Shown here in pieces: positions 8,067 through 16,451 of a DNA stretch of 64,000 nt. This stretch comes from Syntrophaceticus sp050949745. Its GTDB lineage: Bacteria; Bacillota; DSM-12270; Thermacetogeniales; Thermacetogeniaceae. Numbering within the stretch: the stretch's first letter is position 1; each line of letters opens with the position of its first letter. A program made the position numbers and the translations under genes. The stretch is from NCBI GenBank assembly GCA_050949745.1, contig JBMNGF010000002.1:131533-195532 (forward strand), written 5' to 3'. Under the pieces are notes generated by a model that saw only the letters and a list, made by a program, of their open reading frames with translations, had not been told where the DNA came from and searched no databases.

Positions 8067-8973
8067 AGACCTCCCTCAATCTTCCTTGACTCAGATGTGT
8101 ATAAATCTGTGTTGTAGTAATATCAGCATGCCCCAGCATCTCCTGAACCGCCCTCAAATCTGCTCCGTTTTCTAACAGATGGGTAGCAAAAGAGTGGCGC
8201 AGCACATGTGGGGTGATCTCTTTTTGAATTCCAGCCTTATCAGCGTAACCCTTCAGAATCTTCCAAAAGCCTTGACGGCTCAGACGTCTGCCATGGTTAT
8301 TCAAAAAGACCGCTCTCTCAAAACTTTTCTTCCTTAACTTTAACCGGCTGTGGAAAAGGTATTCATTGAGATATCTGCATGCTACTTTACCAATAGGGAT
8401 CAACCGCTCCCGGGAGCCTTTGCCTAAACAGCGAACAAAACCCATCTCCAAGTTCAAATGCTCTGTATCCAAACCTAGCATTTCCGAAACACGCATCCCT
8501 GAAGCATACAATAATTCCAACATCGCCTTGTCCCGCAGTCCCAGCACAGTTCCGGAGTTGGGCTGACAGAGTAACAGATCAACATCCTTGACACTCAGCA
8601 CCCGGGGTAGGTTTTTCTCCAGTCTAGGTGATGTGATGTTCTCAGTGGGATCGTTATTTATCTTGCCTTCCTGTAATAGAAAGCGATATAAACTACGGAT
8701 CGCCGCCAACTTACGGGATCGGGTCCTGGCACTAAGGTTCTGCTCACGCTGGTAATTTAAGAAATTAAAAATAATACTCTGAGTCGCTTCTAAAAAACTT
8801 AACCCTTTGTCTTTTAAAAAGAATGCATACTGCTCTAGGTCATAGCGGTAAGAATCTACAGTATTCTGAGCAAGACCCCGCTCAACCTGTAAAAAAGATA
8901 AAAAATCCTTTAACTGACTGTCACACACCTTGCTGCTCAAGAAACATTCCCCCGTCAATATCTTACTCTTCAT
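8041..8973 (-). CDS. xerD: Site-specific tyrosine recombinase XerD
   Basis: Resolves chromosome dimers at dif with XerC or its equivalent. An N-terminal SAM-like core-binding domain (residues 20-105) is followed by the catalytic domain, with Arg in SGMRVSEMLGL, Lys in GKGSRERLIP, HxxR in TPHVLRHSFATHLL, His in LGHADITTTQ and the nucleophile Tyr in IYTHLS. 310 residues. No phage or island features surround it; position next to deoB and spoIIM is the usual housekeeping xerD context. Confidence 0.93.
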   Translation of the reverse strand: MKSKILTGECFLSSKVCDSQLKDFLSFLQVERGLAQNTVDSYRYDLEQYAFFLKDKGLSFLEATQSIIFNFLNYQREQNLSARTRSRKLAAIRSLYRFLLQEGKINNDPTENITSPRLEKNLPRVLSVKDVDLLLCQPNSGTVLGLRDKAMLELLYASGMRVSEMLGLDTEHLNLEMGFVRCLGKGSRERLIPIGKVACRYLNEYLFHSRLKLRKKSFERAVFLNNHGRRLSRQGFWKILKGYADKAGIQKEITPHVLRHSFATHLLENGADLRAVQEMLGHADITTTQIYTHLSQGRLREVYEKTHPRS

Positions 8974-8991
8974 GGTAAATTCAACATGGAG

Positions 8992-9025
8992 AAAAAAAAC
9001 TCCTCTCTGTTCATAAACAGTGAGG
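8992..9025 (-). terminator. Terminator between the small membrane gene and xerD
   Basis: CCTC-x-CTGTT and AACAG-x-GAGG pair across a CATA loop, and the minus strand continues into a run of eight T. It ends transcription from the spoIIM-side genes before xerD. Confidence 0.75.
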
Positions 9026-9032
9026 ATTATAT

Positions 9033-9290
9033 TTACCGAGAGCTAGCTGGTTCCTCCCCATAGTAAAACTTCTGCAGACTCTCCAAAATGGTGGTATCTT
9101 GCAATGGTTTATCGGCAGCTTCCTGCTCCACCCTCATATAATAGGAGTCTTCATCTTTGACATCTGCCAGCCCTCCAGCAATGAAAAATAAAAGTTGAGG
9201 AATAAGAAGACCGATTAATAGCAGGAAAAATAATAATTTTACCACAACCGCAGCTTTTTGTTTCCAATTGGTGATAGTGATCAGCATCAT
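9033..9290 (-). CDS. Small membrane protein, possibly DUF4227/YqzK-like
   Basis: About 85 residues with a single transmembrane helix (LFFLLLIGLLIPQLLFFIAGG, residues about 19-39) and a charged tail. The double ATG near 9290 has GAGGAGG nine bases upstream, so I prefer it to an earlier ATG at 9338. Bacillus has a small membrane protein of the DUF4227 (YqzK) family just before xerD, and this one sits in that place; I infer the link from position and shape, not from clear sequence similarity. Function unknown. Confidence 0.6.
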   Translation of the reverse strand: MMLITITNWKQKAAVVVKLLFFLLLIGLLIPQLLFFIAGGLADVKDEDSYYMRVEQEAADKPLQDTTILESLQKFYYGEEPASSR

Positions 9291-9387
9291 AAGCCTGTGC
9301 CTCCTCAGGTATTTCAGCGCATCACAATATCTGTACATACCTTATACTTATGCGCACTATAGATACAGATAGAACTAATTACACCTT

Positions 9388-10014
9388 TTACTGGAAAAGA
9401 GGAGCAAAGAGACGCAGCAGCAGTGGTACTAGGTAAGCCTCTAACCATGACCCAAGGATAACTAATAATAAAAAAAATAAAAAAATCAGAGAATAAACTC
9501 CCAACCGGCGTAAGGGGGCATGCTGGCGATGGAGCAGGGTAATAGAAAAATATAAAGCCACAGCACCGGCGCCTATAAAGGCAGGAACATAACAAAGGTT
9601 TTGAGGCAGCACGCCGACTAAAGCCAGAACTAAACCCCTTCCTGCCTCTTGCTTCACCAGATAACCGACAGTGAAACCAACAATATAGCCTCTGGCACCT
9701 ACGGCTAACAGAATCAGGGGACTTCCCACAATCGTCACCCCAAAAATCCAGAGGAGACAGAGGGTTCCTGCCTGTGTTTTTAGTATTTGCCCCCAGGTTT
9801 GAAGACTGGAAATATGTTCACCCGAAAAGATGGAAATTTCCTTGATATACAAAGTAATAGATTGATTCAGTTCTTGCTGAACCACAGGGTGTAGAGAATG
9901 TAAGGTAAGCGCTCCTAAGACTATCCCACACAAAAAAACCCCCATAGCCATGACAACAGGAATCAAAAATTCTTTTTGAATGTTGATGGCAATAGGAGCC
10001 TTTTTCCAGCGCAT
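9388..10014 (-). CDS. spoIIM: Stage II sporulation protein M (SpoIIM)
   Basis: Polytopic membrane protein that recruits SpoIID and SpoIIP, the peptidoglycan-degrading engulfment machine in the mother cell. 208 residues, usual size, with five or six hydrophobic segments, FLCGIVLGALTLH in the first helix and a GLVLALVGVLPQNLCYVPA loop typical of the family. Mother-cell (sigma-E) control is known in relatives; no promoter was assigned here. Confidence 0.92.
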   Translation of the reverse strand: MRWKKAPIAINIQKEFLIPVVMAMGVFLCGIVLGALTLHSLHPVVQQELNQSITLYIKEISIFSGEHISSLQTWGQILKTQAGTLCLLWIFGVTIVGSPLILLAVGARGYIVGFTVGYLVKQEAGRGLVLALVGVLPQNLCYVPAFIGAGAVALYFSITLLHRQHAPLRRLGVYSLIFLFFLLLVILGSWLEAYLVPLLLRLFAPLFQ

Positions 10015-10092
10015 GGCATATCCCTCCCCCGATAAGAAGAAAATTCCTCTCTTAGAAGATTCTATGCGGGAAAAAATAAACCAATTACTGGG

Positions 10093-10764
10093 TTAGAAAA
10101 TTCTTCGCAATAATAACTGCTCAGCCAGGTAGTTTGCAGCCAGGACATCCTCCAAGGCCTTGCCGCTGGCAGCGACAAGAGTAATACCTGTCCCTTCTTG
10201 CTCAGCGATCCTTGACGCCCGCTCTACTGCTGCATTGACATTCTCCCAACCAGTGCGCCCAGGGGTACGAGCTATAGTAGCTGTCACAACTGATGCACCG
10301 GCATTGAATGCTGCATCAAAAGCAGCTCCACCGCAGTCAGTAATTGCTACCACAACCTTATCCTTTAAGTCAACCAGTCTGGAGATCTCTGCACCCTGGT
10401 TGGGGTAAATCCCAACCTCCTGCTTCCCTGCAGCATGGAGCCCTTCCAAAAAACCAGCAGCCCTCTCCTGCCGCTCCTCTTTTGTGCCAATGCGGGGTTC
10501 AGCTATTACTACCACTTCCGTTTTTAATTTCTCGGCCATCATTGCTGCATACTTACCAATCCTTGCAGAGTTCACCGGCACAGGCGCCTTACAGGATGCA
10601 GGGCTAGCCCCCAGCACAAGAGCTGCCCCCTCCTGTAGAGCAGCTTCCAGTGTTGTACTCATATCGATGACATCTACAATCACAACAACCTGTCCACTGC
10701 AAGCGGCCTGATAAGCTCCACTGGCATCGGTCGTTACTGTGATCACTCCTCTATTCCCTGTCAA
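10093..10764 (-). CDS. ComB-like protein (2-phosphosulfolactate phosphatase family)
   Basis: 223 residues. VVVIVDVIDMSTTLEAALQ followed by a GA-rich strand resembles the N-terminal metal-binding part of ComB, and VVVAITDCGGAAFDAAFNA fits its nucleotide/phosphate loop. ComB makes sulfolactate on the coenzyme M route, but Firmicute relatives lack that pathway, so the substrate is open. The start overlaps the stop of the EndoQ-like gene by four bases, so it is in the same operon. Alternative: a ComB-fold hypothetical of unknown activity. Confidence 0.6.
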   Translation of the reverse strand: MTGNRGVITVTTDASGAYQAACSGQVVVIVDVIDMSTTLEAALQEGAALVLGASPASCKAPVPVNSARIGKYAAMMAEKLKTEVVVIAEPRIGTKEERQERAAGFLEGLHAAGKQEVGIYPNQGAEISRLVDLKDKVVVAITDCGGAAFDAAFNAGASVVTATIARTPGRTGWENVNAAVERASRIAEQEGTGITLVAASGKALEDVLAANYLAEQLLLRRIF

Positions 10765-11963
10765 CTGGCTCCCCCCTGCTCTTTTATAACTTTTCCATAA
10801 GTTCCTCCACCACCGGCATTAAAAGCCAGCTTCCCCTGACGCGCATCGTGGATGACCTTAGCCACTTTTTCCCCTACTACCTTTACAAGATCTTGATAGC
10901 TCACAAGATGCAAAACATTCATCTCTGTCTCAAAATGCTCCAAAAGCTTGGATACGGTTTTCGGCCCCACCCCAGGTAGAAAAAGAAGGGGTACTTGATA
11001 ATGATAAGGTGGCCGTTCCGGTAAATCAGCGAGAATATCTCGGTCCCGGATTTCCTGAATGCGATCTATAACACCTTTGACGATCTTTGTCGTCCCACAG
11101 CTGGGACATGAGCTTACAGGAGGAGCAGCATCTGCTATTCTGTTACAGGAAAGGCAAAAACTACGATGGTATTTACCCAACCTTGGATCCAACCCATAGT
11201 TAGCGAGAAGCTGACGCCCATCCGAACGCTGAAGAGCCTTCAGCAATTCTTCGAAACTAGGTTCAGCAAGCAACATTAAATTATATTCTCTCCCCAGGTT
11301 TTTCAGAGAATGGGCATCTGAATTGCTTAAAAAGGTAAATGAAGCCAGCTCAGTCAGCTGATCTGCCAGAAAGCTATCGGCACTCAACCCCAATTCCAGA
11401 GCAAACAGATTTTTGTAGTTCTGATCACCAAGCAGTTCTTTGATGCTCATAGTGCACTGCCCATAGACACCCTTATGTGGTGTAAAGGCATGGGCTGGCA
11501 TAAATATGCCTGAACACGCCTCGACCTCCTTCTGTATCGCCATAGCGGGGAGATGGCAGCGCTGTGTGCTCAACTCAGGGTTTGTCACCTGTTTTGCGTA
11601 AAAATCAGAAAAGGAACGAAGGGCAGCAATATCAGGGAAATAAGCCAACCAATGAGCACCCTTGCCATTGGCTTCAGTTGTTTCTATCTCTGCCCCAGGG
11701 ATCAAAGTCAGACGATCAGCATAACGCAAACCGCCACCAGGCAGTTCCCGGAGAAGCCCCTCATCGATCATATCTTCCAGCTCAACACACAGCCTGGGAC
11801 AGGCGGCATCAACAATTCCCAGAACATCCAGCCCTTTATTGACAGCTGCCTCCCTGAGAACCCCTGGTATCGTCTGGCTGCGGGCGGCAGTCACTTTGAC
11901 GGGAGCACCGTTGATGGTTCTTCCGATATGTACGTGCAGATCTACAAAGTATTTTACTAGCAT
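10761..11963 (-). CDS. EndoQ-like nuclease (PHP domain, TIGR00375 family)
   Basis: EndoQ family proteins cut DNA 5' of deaminated bases (U, hypoxanthine). The protein begins with a PHP metal-binding domain (DLHVHIGR, His10 and His12; later MPAHAFTPHKG and NSDAHSLKNLG), then a zinc ribbon (CLSCNR ... CPSCG, around residues 270-290) and a helix-hairpin-helix at LFLPGVGPKTVSKLLEHF. 400 residues fits the family. The ATG overlaps the NUDIX stop by a few bases, so the two are co-translated. Activity is inferred from family, not proved. Confidence 0.85.
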   Translation of the reverse strand: MLVKYFVDLHVHIGRTINGAPVKVTAARSQTIPGVLREAAVNKGLDVLGIVDAACPRLCVELEDMIDEGLLRELPGGGLRYADRLTLIPGAEIETTEANGKGAHWLAYFPDIAALRSFSDFYAKQVTNPELSTQRCHLPAMAIQKEVEACSGIFMPAHAFTPHKGVYGQCTMSIKELLGDQNYKNLFALELGLSADSFLADQLTELASFTFLSNSDAHSLKNLGREYNLMLLAEPSFEELLKALQRSDGRQLLANYGLDPRLGKYHRSFCLSCNRIADAAPPVSSCPSCGTTKIVKGVIDRIQEIRDRDILADLPERPPYHYQVPLLFLPGVGPKTVSKLLEHFETEMNVLHLVSYQDLVKVVGEKVAKVIHDARQGKLAFNAGGGGTYGKVIKEQGGAS

Positions 11964-12514
11964 TGTTCTACCATATACCGACAGGCAAGAAGGCCAAAAC
12001 CTGTTTTTGCGTCCCTGATCTCCCCATCCAAAACCATGCGGACTGCCTCATCAAGTGGTATTGTTAATTCATCAATAAACTCACCCTCATCTGGACAGGC
12101 CTTTCCCCTGGCAAGCCCCCTGGCTAAGACCAGATAGATCAGTTCATCACAAAAACCTGGTGAGGTGTAAAAACTGGTAAGCACTTTCAACTCTGAAGCC
12201 CGATAACCGGTTTCCTCCTCCAGTTCCCGCCTTGCACAGGTCAGCGGCTCCTCTCCCTGATCCCTTTTACCTGCAGGCAACTCCAATAGAATTTCTCCTG
12301 TTGGGTGCCTGTACTGTCGAACCAACACAACTTCTTTCTTATCGGTAAGGGGGAGAACCACTACAGCCCCCGGATGTTTGACAACTTCTCGCGTAGCTGT
12401 TTTTCCATCAGGTAAACGAACAGTATCCAGCTGAACATCGATGATCCTTCCCTTAAAGATCTCCTGAGTTGAAAACAACTCTTCTTTAAGCCTGGCTTCT
12501 ACAGTCTTCTCCAT
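11957..12514 (-). CDS. nudF: NUDIX hydrolase, ADP-ribose pyrophosphatase type
   Basis: Hydrolyses ADP-ribose or related nucleoside diphosphate compounds. 185 residues with a perfect Nudix box (G-x5-E-x7-REUxEExGU) beginning at GKRDQGEEPLTCAR and ending RELEEETGY, and a proline-rich LTSFYTSPGFCDE after it, typical of ADP-ribose pyrophosphatases. It begins a tight group with the EndoQ-like and ComB-like genes, and may clear damaged or signalling nucleotides. Confidence 0.88.
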   Translation of the reverse strand: MEKTVEARLKEELFSTQEIFKGRIIDVQLDTVRLPDGKTATREVVKHPGAVVVLPLTDKKEVVLVRQYRHPTGEILLELPAGKRDQGEEPLTCARRELEEETGYRASELKVLTSFYTSPGFCDELIYLVLARGLARGKACPDEGEFIDELTIPLDEAVRMVLDGEIRDAKTGFGLLACRYMVEQC

Positions 12515-12556
12515 CTACCTCACCCTTTACTTTATTTTTTTAGTTATTTGCGCCGT

Positions 12557-12622
12557 AGGGTGCCTGGCACCGTTTGATTTGTTATCATTTGATTATTCTG
12601 TTTCGCACGGTGCCAGGCACCC
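12557..12622. repeat. Inverted repeat of GGTGCCTGGCACC type, REP-like
   Basis: AGGGTGCCTGGCACCGT and ACGGTGCCAGGCACCC face each other across about 33 bases. Each arm is itself a palindrome around TGCC-GGCA. The right arm lies inside the 3' end of the DUF3866 gene and codes its last residues, so the element either inserted there or was recruited as coding sequence. Similar palindromes are known as REP-type elements linked to Y1 (RAYT) transposases; no transposase is here. Confidence 0.75.
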
Positions 12623-13696
12623 GTCTGCCAACTGTTCTGCTGCAACCAATCCTGCTGCTCCGGGAGCCAGAAAGAATACGGGGTCATCTTGAGGCCTTCG
12701 CCCCATACTCTTCACTGAAATCCCCTGTTCCGCCAAGTACTGGAGGGCAGGTCTGCCATCCTTAACAACCACCTGATGATGGGAGAGGATATCCGATTTC
12801 TCCAATTGTTTACAAATTATCTCTCGCTGCTCAACAGCAAGCTCTGGCAGAGCGATGATCGACTCCCTCAAGGCAACCTGTCCCAGAGCAGTTATAGTAT
12901 GGTGGCTAACCCCCTGGTGTCGTGGCCGTGGGTCAGCAAAACTGATCCGGGGAACAGCGATCGGCTGCCCACCAAGCACATTAACAGCATTGATAATCTC
13001 CCCCTGCTCTACAGCAGTTGTCCCCCACTTGGTCCCTGTGCCTACAATGCCGGGGCCCATGGTTACAATTATAATCTCAGCCTTCAGCACCTGGTAGGCG
13101 GCGATGAGTCCGGAATAGATATTTACACTTTCCAGATCACCCCCGAAAGCATTCCCTGCTGATACTGTACCGACCAGCATCCCTTTTTCCTTCAAAGTCC
13201 GAACCATTTTACTGAGAGAAAGGGGAAGAGCCGCTCCATCGGTCATCAGATAAGCTATCCTTGAGCTACTCCTTGCTGCCAGACACCCTGCTACAGCAGG
13301 GGCCAGCATACTATGCAGTGTTCCTACAATCACAGGTATTCCTTCAAGAGATGTGAAATCTTTGATCTGACGGTGATAAGGACTTGCTTCCTCCTCTGCA
13401 CTGAGAACTTTAACCTGATAAGGAGTATAGCGCAGCTTCATAATATGACCATCCCCGAGATGGTGCTCAGGAATACGGCTGAGGTTAGCGATCACAAAGT
13501 GAAATCCACCACTACCCAAATTTTTCTCAACAGCTGTGGTATTTAAATAGACCTCATCCTCACTCAAGGCCTCCCCTGTCAGCAATGAATAGTTCCAAGC
13601 TCGGGCAGTAGTTCCATCAAGCTCTACCTCCAGCTCCTGAATATCCTTAACAGAACTTAATACCCGCTTCACTTTCCCTTTTTTCCAGGAGATCAA
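12593..13696 (-). CDS. DUF3866 family protein
   Basis: Conserved Firmicute/Actinobacterial protein of unknown function. About 367 residues, with FHFVIANLSRIPEHHLGDGHIM-like and GPGIVGTGTKWG-type segments that mark the family, and GVSHHTITALGQVALRES in the C-terminal half. I start at a TTG (ISWKKGKVKRVL) with AGGGAAGTG before it; a GTG at 13720 would overlap the upstream gene by 20 bases. The last ten residues come from a REP-like arm, so the C-terminus may be altered. No enzymatic motif I can name. Confidence 0.85.
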   Translation of the reverse strand: MISWKKGKVKRVLSSVKDIQELEVELDGTTARAWNYSLLTGEALSEDEVYLNTTAVEKNLGSGGFHFVIANLSRIPEHHLGDGHIMKLRYTPYQVKVLSAEEEASPYHRQIKDFTSLEGIPVIVGTLHSMLAPAVAGCLAARSSSRIAYLMTDGAALPLSLSKMVRTLKEKGMLVGTVSAGNAFGGDLESVNIYSGLIAAYQVLKAEIIIVTMGPGIVGTGTKWGTTAVEQGEIINAVNVLGGQPIAVPRISFADPRPRHQGVSHHTITALGQVALRESIIALPELAVEQREIICKQLEKSDILSHHQVVVKDGRPALQYLAEQGISVKSMGRRPQDDPVFFLAPGAAGLVAAEQLADGCLAPCETE

Positions 13697-13700
13697 AAAA

Positions 13701-14846
13701 TCACTTCCCTGCTTCTGCACTCATTTGAACCATTTCCCAGAGTATATGTGTAACATCCACTAAGTCACGGGACTCCATGAACTCTTCGGTGGTATGAGCA
13801 TTCTGCATCCCAACAGCAAGATTTGCCACTTGTAGCCCCGCAGCATTAAAGATGTTGGCATCACTCCCACCACCGCTGGTCTCCAAGCGCACATCTAAAC
13901 CTGCTCTTTTTATAGCTTCAGCGGCAAACTCTACTACTTTCTGTTCAGCTTCTAACTTGTATTCTGGATACTCAAATTCGACACGGATTTCACTCTTGGC
14001 ACCAGGGATTTCCTTGACCTGTTCGAACTCCCTTGTTATCTCTTCAGTAATGGCATCAAGCTTCGCCCTGTCCAGGCTCCTGGTCTCACCCTCGATATAA
14101 ACAGCATCTGGGATGATATTGGTGGCCTTGCCCCCTTCAATAATTCCTATATTGGAAGTGGTTTCCTCATCAATTCTACCTAAACGCAGCCGCGAGATGA
14201 TCTCACTGGCAATTCTGATCGCATTTACTCCTCGTTCCGGTTCAAATCCTGCATGTGCGGATTTTCCTCTGACGGTTATATATATAATGTTCTGGGCAGG
14301 TGCTGCGGTAACAATCCCACCAGGAGAGCCACTGGAATCTAAGACATAACCAAGCTTTGCAGTAATTTTATTTATGTCAAAGTTTTTGCTTCCCAGTAGC
14401 CCCTTTTCCTCACCTACTGTAAACAAAATTTCCAAAGGGCAGTGAGAGGTTTTTTCATCCCGTATCATCTGTAAAACTTCCAGGATACAAGCTATCCCGG
14501 CTTTGTCATCTCCACCTAAAACGGTATCACCCTGACTTCGAAAAACGCCCTCTTCAAAAACAACTTTCACACCTTCTCCTGGAGTAACCGTATCCATATG
14601 ACAGGCGAAAAAAAGAGGTTCCAGCCCTTCTTTACCAGGAAGGCGAGCGAACAAATTCCCTGTATTACCCCCGATCTTGGATGCTGTATCATCCTCTTCT
14701 ACAGCAAGTCCTAATTCATTTAAACGATTTTTCAAATAATCCGCTATTTCCCGCTCCTTACAGGATGGCGAAGCAATCTCAGCTAGCTTAATAAATTCCT
14801 GAAATAGTCTCTCTTCGTCTATTGGACTCACTCCTTTCACTTTCAT
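13701..14846 (-). CDS. M20 family metallopeptidase, PepT-like (TIGR01883)
   Basis: Probable di-zinc aminopeptidase. Metal-binding motifs in order are FFACHMDTVTPG, VLGGDDKAGIAC, TVGEEKGLLGS and YVLDSSGSPGG, with a lid/dimerisation insert (SAHAGFEPERGVNAI) and a last SGGGSDANIFN segment. 381 residues, normal for PepT-like proteins, which are distinct from true tripeptidase PepT. It abuts the DUF3866 gene and probably shares its transcript. Substrate not deducible. Confidence 0.9.
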   Translation of the reverse strand: MKVKGVSPIDEERLFQEFIKLAEIASPSCKEREIADYLKNRLNELGLAVEEDDTASKIGGNTGNLFARLPGKEGLEPLFFACHMDTVTPGEGVKVVFEEGVFRSQGDTVLGGDDKAGIACILEVLQMIRDEKTSHCPLEILFTVGEEKGLLGSKNFDINKITAKLGYVLDSSGSPGGIVTAAPAQNIIYITVRGKSAHAGFEPERGVNAIRIASEIISRLRLGRIDEETTSNIGIIEGGKATNIIPDAVYIEGETRSLDRAKLDAITEEITREFEQVKEIPGAKSEIRVEFEYPEYKLEAEQKVVEFAAEAIKRAGLDVRLETSGGGSDANIFNAAGLQVANLAVGMQNAHTTEEFMESRDLVDVTHILWEMVQMSAEAGK

Positions 14847-14939
14847 CAGACAGAGATCAAAAAGAGGAACAGGGACTTGTCTGAGAGTTTATTCTTAGTT
14901 AGTGACTGACTTGGCGTAAATCCCTCTGTTATACATGCT

Positions 14940-15764
14940 CTACTTTCCTCTTCCTAAGTTATCTAAATAACGCAGAAAACTGTTCTTTTCAATGATTTCT
15001 GTCAGTGAATACTTCTCTGTAAAAAAGTGCAGCAGCAGCAAGAAAACAACCACTGCCAGTTGGGTGGAAAATGCCATTGTCCATACACTGGCCATCCCCA
15101 AGGCTGCCCCCATCAGATTTGCCCCTGTATCACCGAGCATCCCTTTAGCATTCAGATCGGCAGAAGCACAAGCAAGCAGACCCCCAGCCAATGGAGCAAG
15201 AAGCAGGATAGCCATCTGAGAGTAGCCAAAACCCACAAATCCAAATAAAACAAAAAACCACAAATAAAAAACCTTAATCGCTCTGCCAGGTCGTAGATCA
15301 ACCAAATTGATTGTATTGGCTGCCAGAGCAACCAACAGGGCAGCTGTCAGTATCTCCCACCAGGGACGTCCGGAGAGAGTTATAAATGCAAAAAGCAAGG
15401 CGACTAACCCTCCCCCGATGGCCTTCAAGGCACCAGTGGTAAGCCTTCCCTGTAGTAGAGCACCGAAGTGTCCCTTCAGGCCCCGGCTTTCCCCGGACCC
15501 GAGCAGATCATCAAGCAAACCAAGCATAGTGAAAAATACAATAGCTGTCAGATACAAAAGCAGATCATGGGGAACTATCCAGTGAACCAGCAGAAAAGCC
15601 ACCACTACATAGACAAAAACAAAAATTAATCCCATCCCTACCGGTATTGATTCTCCACGGTAATTGGAACGGGTAGCTCCAGCTTCCTGCAGCAGCTTTA
15701 AAACGAAGGGAAGCATAATCAGAGTCAGTAAAAACCCCAATCCTGCGGCAACTAATATTGTCAT
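14940..15764 (-). CDS. MraY/WecA-like glycosyl-1-phosphate transferase
   Basis: Polytopic membrane protein of the glycosyltransferase 4 (MraY/WecA) group, about 274 residues with some nine hydrophobic segments. MLGLLDDLLGSGESRGLKGH is the cytoplasmic DD motif and NTINLVDLRPGRA the second acidic loop; AKGMLGDTGANLMGA is the third. It is shorter than MraY and its context (GT2, steB, steA) differs from the mur cluster, so it is not the main MraY. It may load a sugar-phosphate on undecaprenyl phosphate. Confidence 0.75.
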   Translation of the reverse strand: MTILVAAGLGFLLTLIMLPFVLKLLQEAGATRSNYRGESIPVGMGLIFVFVYVVVAFLLVHWIVPHDLLLYLTAIVFFTMLGLLDDLLGSGESRGLKGHFGALLQGRLTTGALKAIGGGLVALLFAFITLSGRPWWEILTAALLVALAANTINLVDLRPGRAIKVFYLWFFVLFGFVGFGYSQMAILLLAPLAGGLLACASADLNAKGMLGDTGANLMGAALGMASVWTMAFSTQLAVVVFLLLLHFFTEKYSLTEIIEKNSFLRYLDNLGRGK

Positions 15765-16436
15765 CTATACACCCCTCTTTAGCGCAGCAGATAATAGGGC
15801 CAACAGCACATGCCAAAACTGTTTGGCCCGATGACGAATACCTGACCAGTCCCTGCCAGTGACACGATGGCTCATCATTGTGGGGACCTCCCGGATACGA
15901 AACCCCTTGCGGGCTGCCGCAATGGTCATAGCTACCTCCACCCCATATCCGGAGGCAAAGGGAAGAACAGCTTCCAAAACCTGGCGGCGCATAACCCGCT
16001 GACCAGATAAGGGGGCCTCCAACTCCAGCCCGGCAAGCAGGCGGAACCCGAAATTGGCCAAGCCCTTGACGAAACCAAATCCTCCCGCGTTTTTTACAGG
16101 AGGGAATGTAGCAATAGTTAGATCCGCCTCCCCTTTTATAACAGGCTCAGCGAGAACAGACAACTGACCGGCACTTAAACCCAAATCGCCATCCAGGATA
16201 GCTATGATAGGCTGATTAAAATGAGCTGCCCCTGCATTCAGAGCTTTCCCTTTCCCACCATTTTCAGTCAGACTTATAACTTCAGCCCCAGCAAGCCTTG
16301 CTTTCTTAGCTGTGTCATCCTGAGAACCATCATCCACCACAACTACCTGCTCTACAACCGCAACACGAAGAACAGCCTTTACAGTATCAAATATTCTGTC
16401 CTCTTCATTGTAGGCGGGAATCAATACAGAGATCAA
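15765..16436 (-). CDS. Family 2 glycosyltransferase
   Basis: GT-A fold transferase of the dolichol-phosphate mannosyltransferase/DPM1 kind. ISVLIPAYNEEDRI opens the protein, followed by VVVVDDGSQDDTA and the metal-binding AILDGDLGLSAGQL (DxD-like). No C-terminal membrane helices beyond a weak one, 223 residues. The stop is right next to the MraY-like gene's start, so the two probably act in one envelope-glycan step. Acceptor unknown. Confidence 0.85.
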   Translation of the reverse strand: MISVLIPAYNEEDRIFDTVKAVLRVAVVEQVVVVDDGSQDDTAKKARLAGAEVISLTENGGKGKALNAGAAHFNQPIIAILDGDLGLSAGQLSVLAEPVIKGEADLTIATFPPVKNAGGFGFVKGLANFGFRLLAGLELEAPLSGQRVMRRQVLEAVLPFASGYGVEVAMTIAAARKGFRIREVPTMMSHRVTGRDWSGIRHRAKQFWHVLLALLSAALKRGV

Positions 16437-16451
16437 ACAATGTTCACATCC

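Noticed and set aside
8041..8973. Phage integrase or integrative element
   Set aside because: The recombinase is XerD by motifs and context (deoB, spoIIM); no att sites or phage genes were seen.
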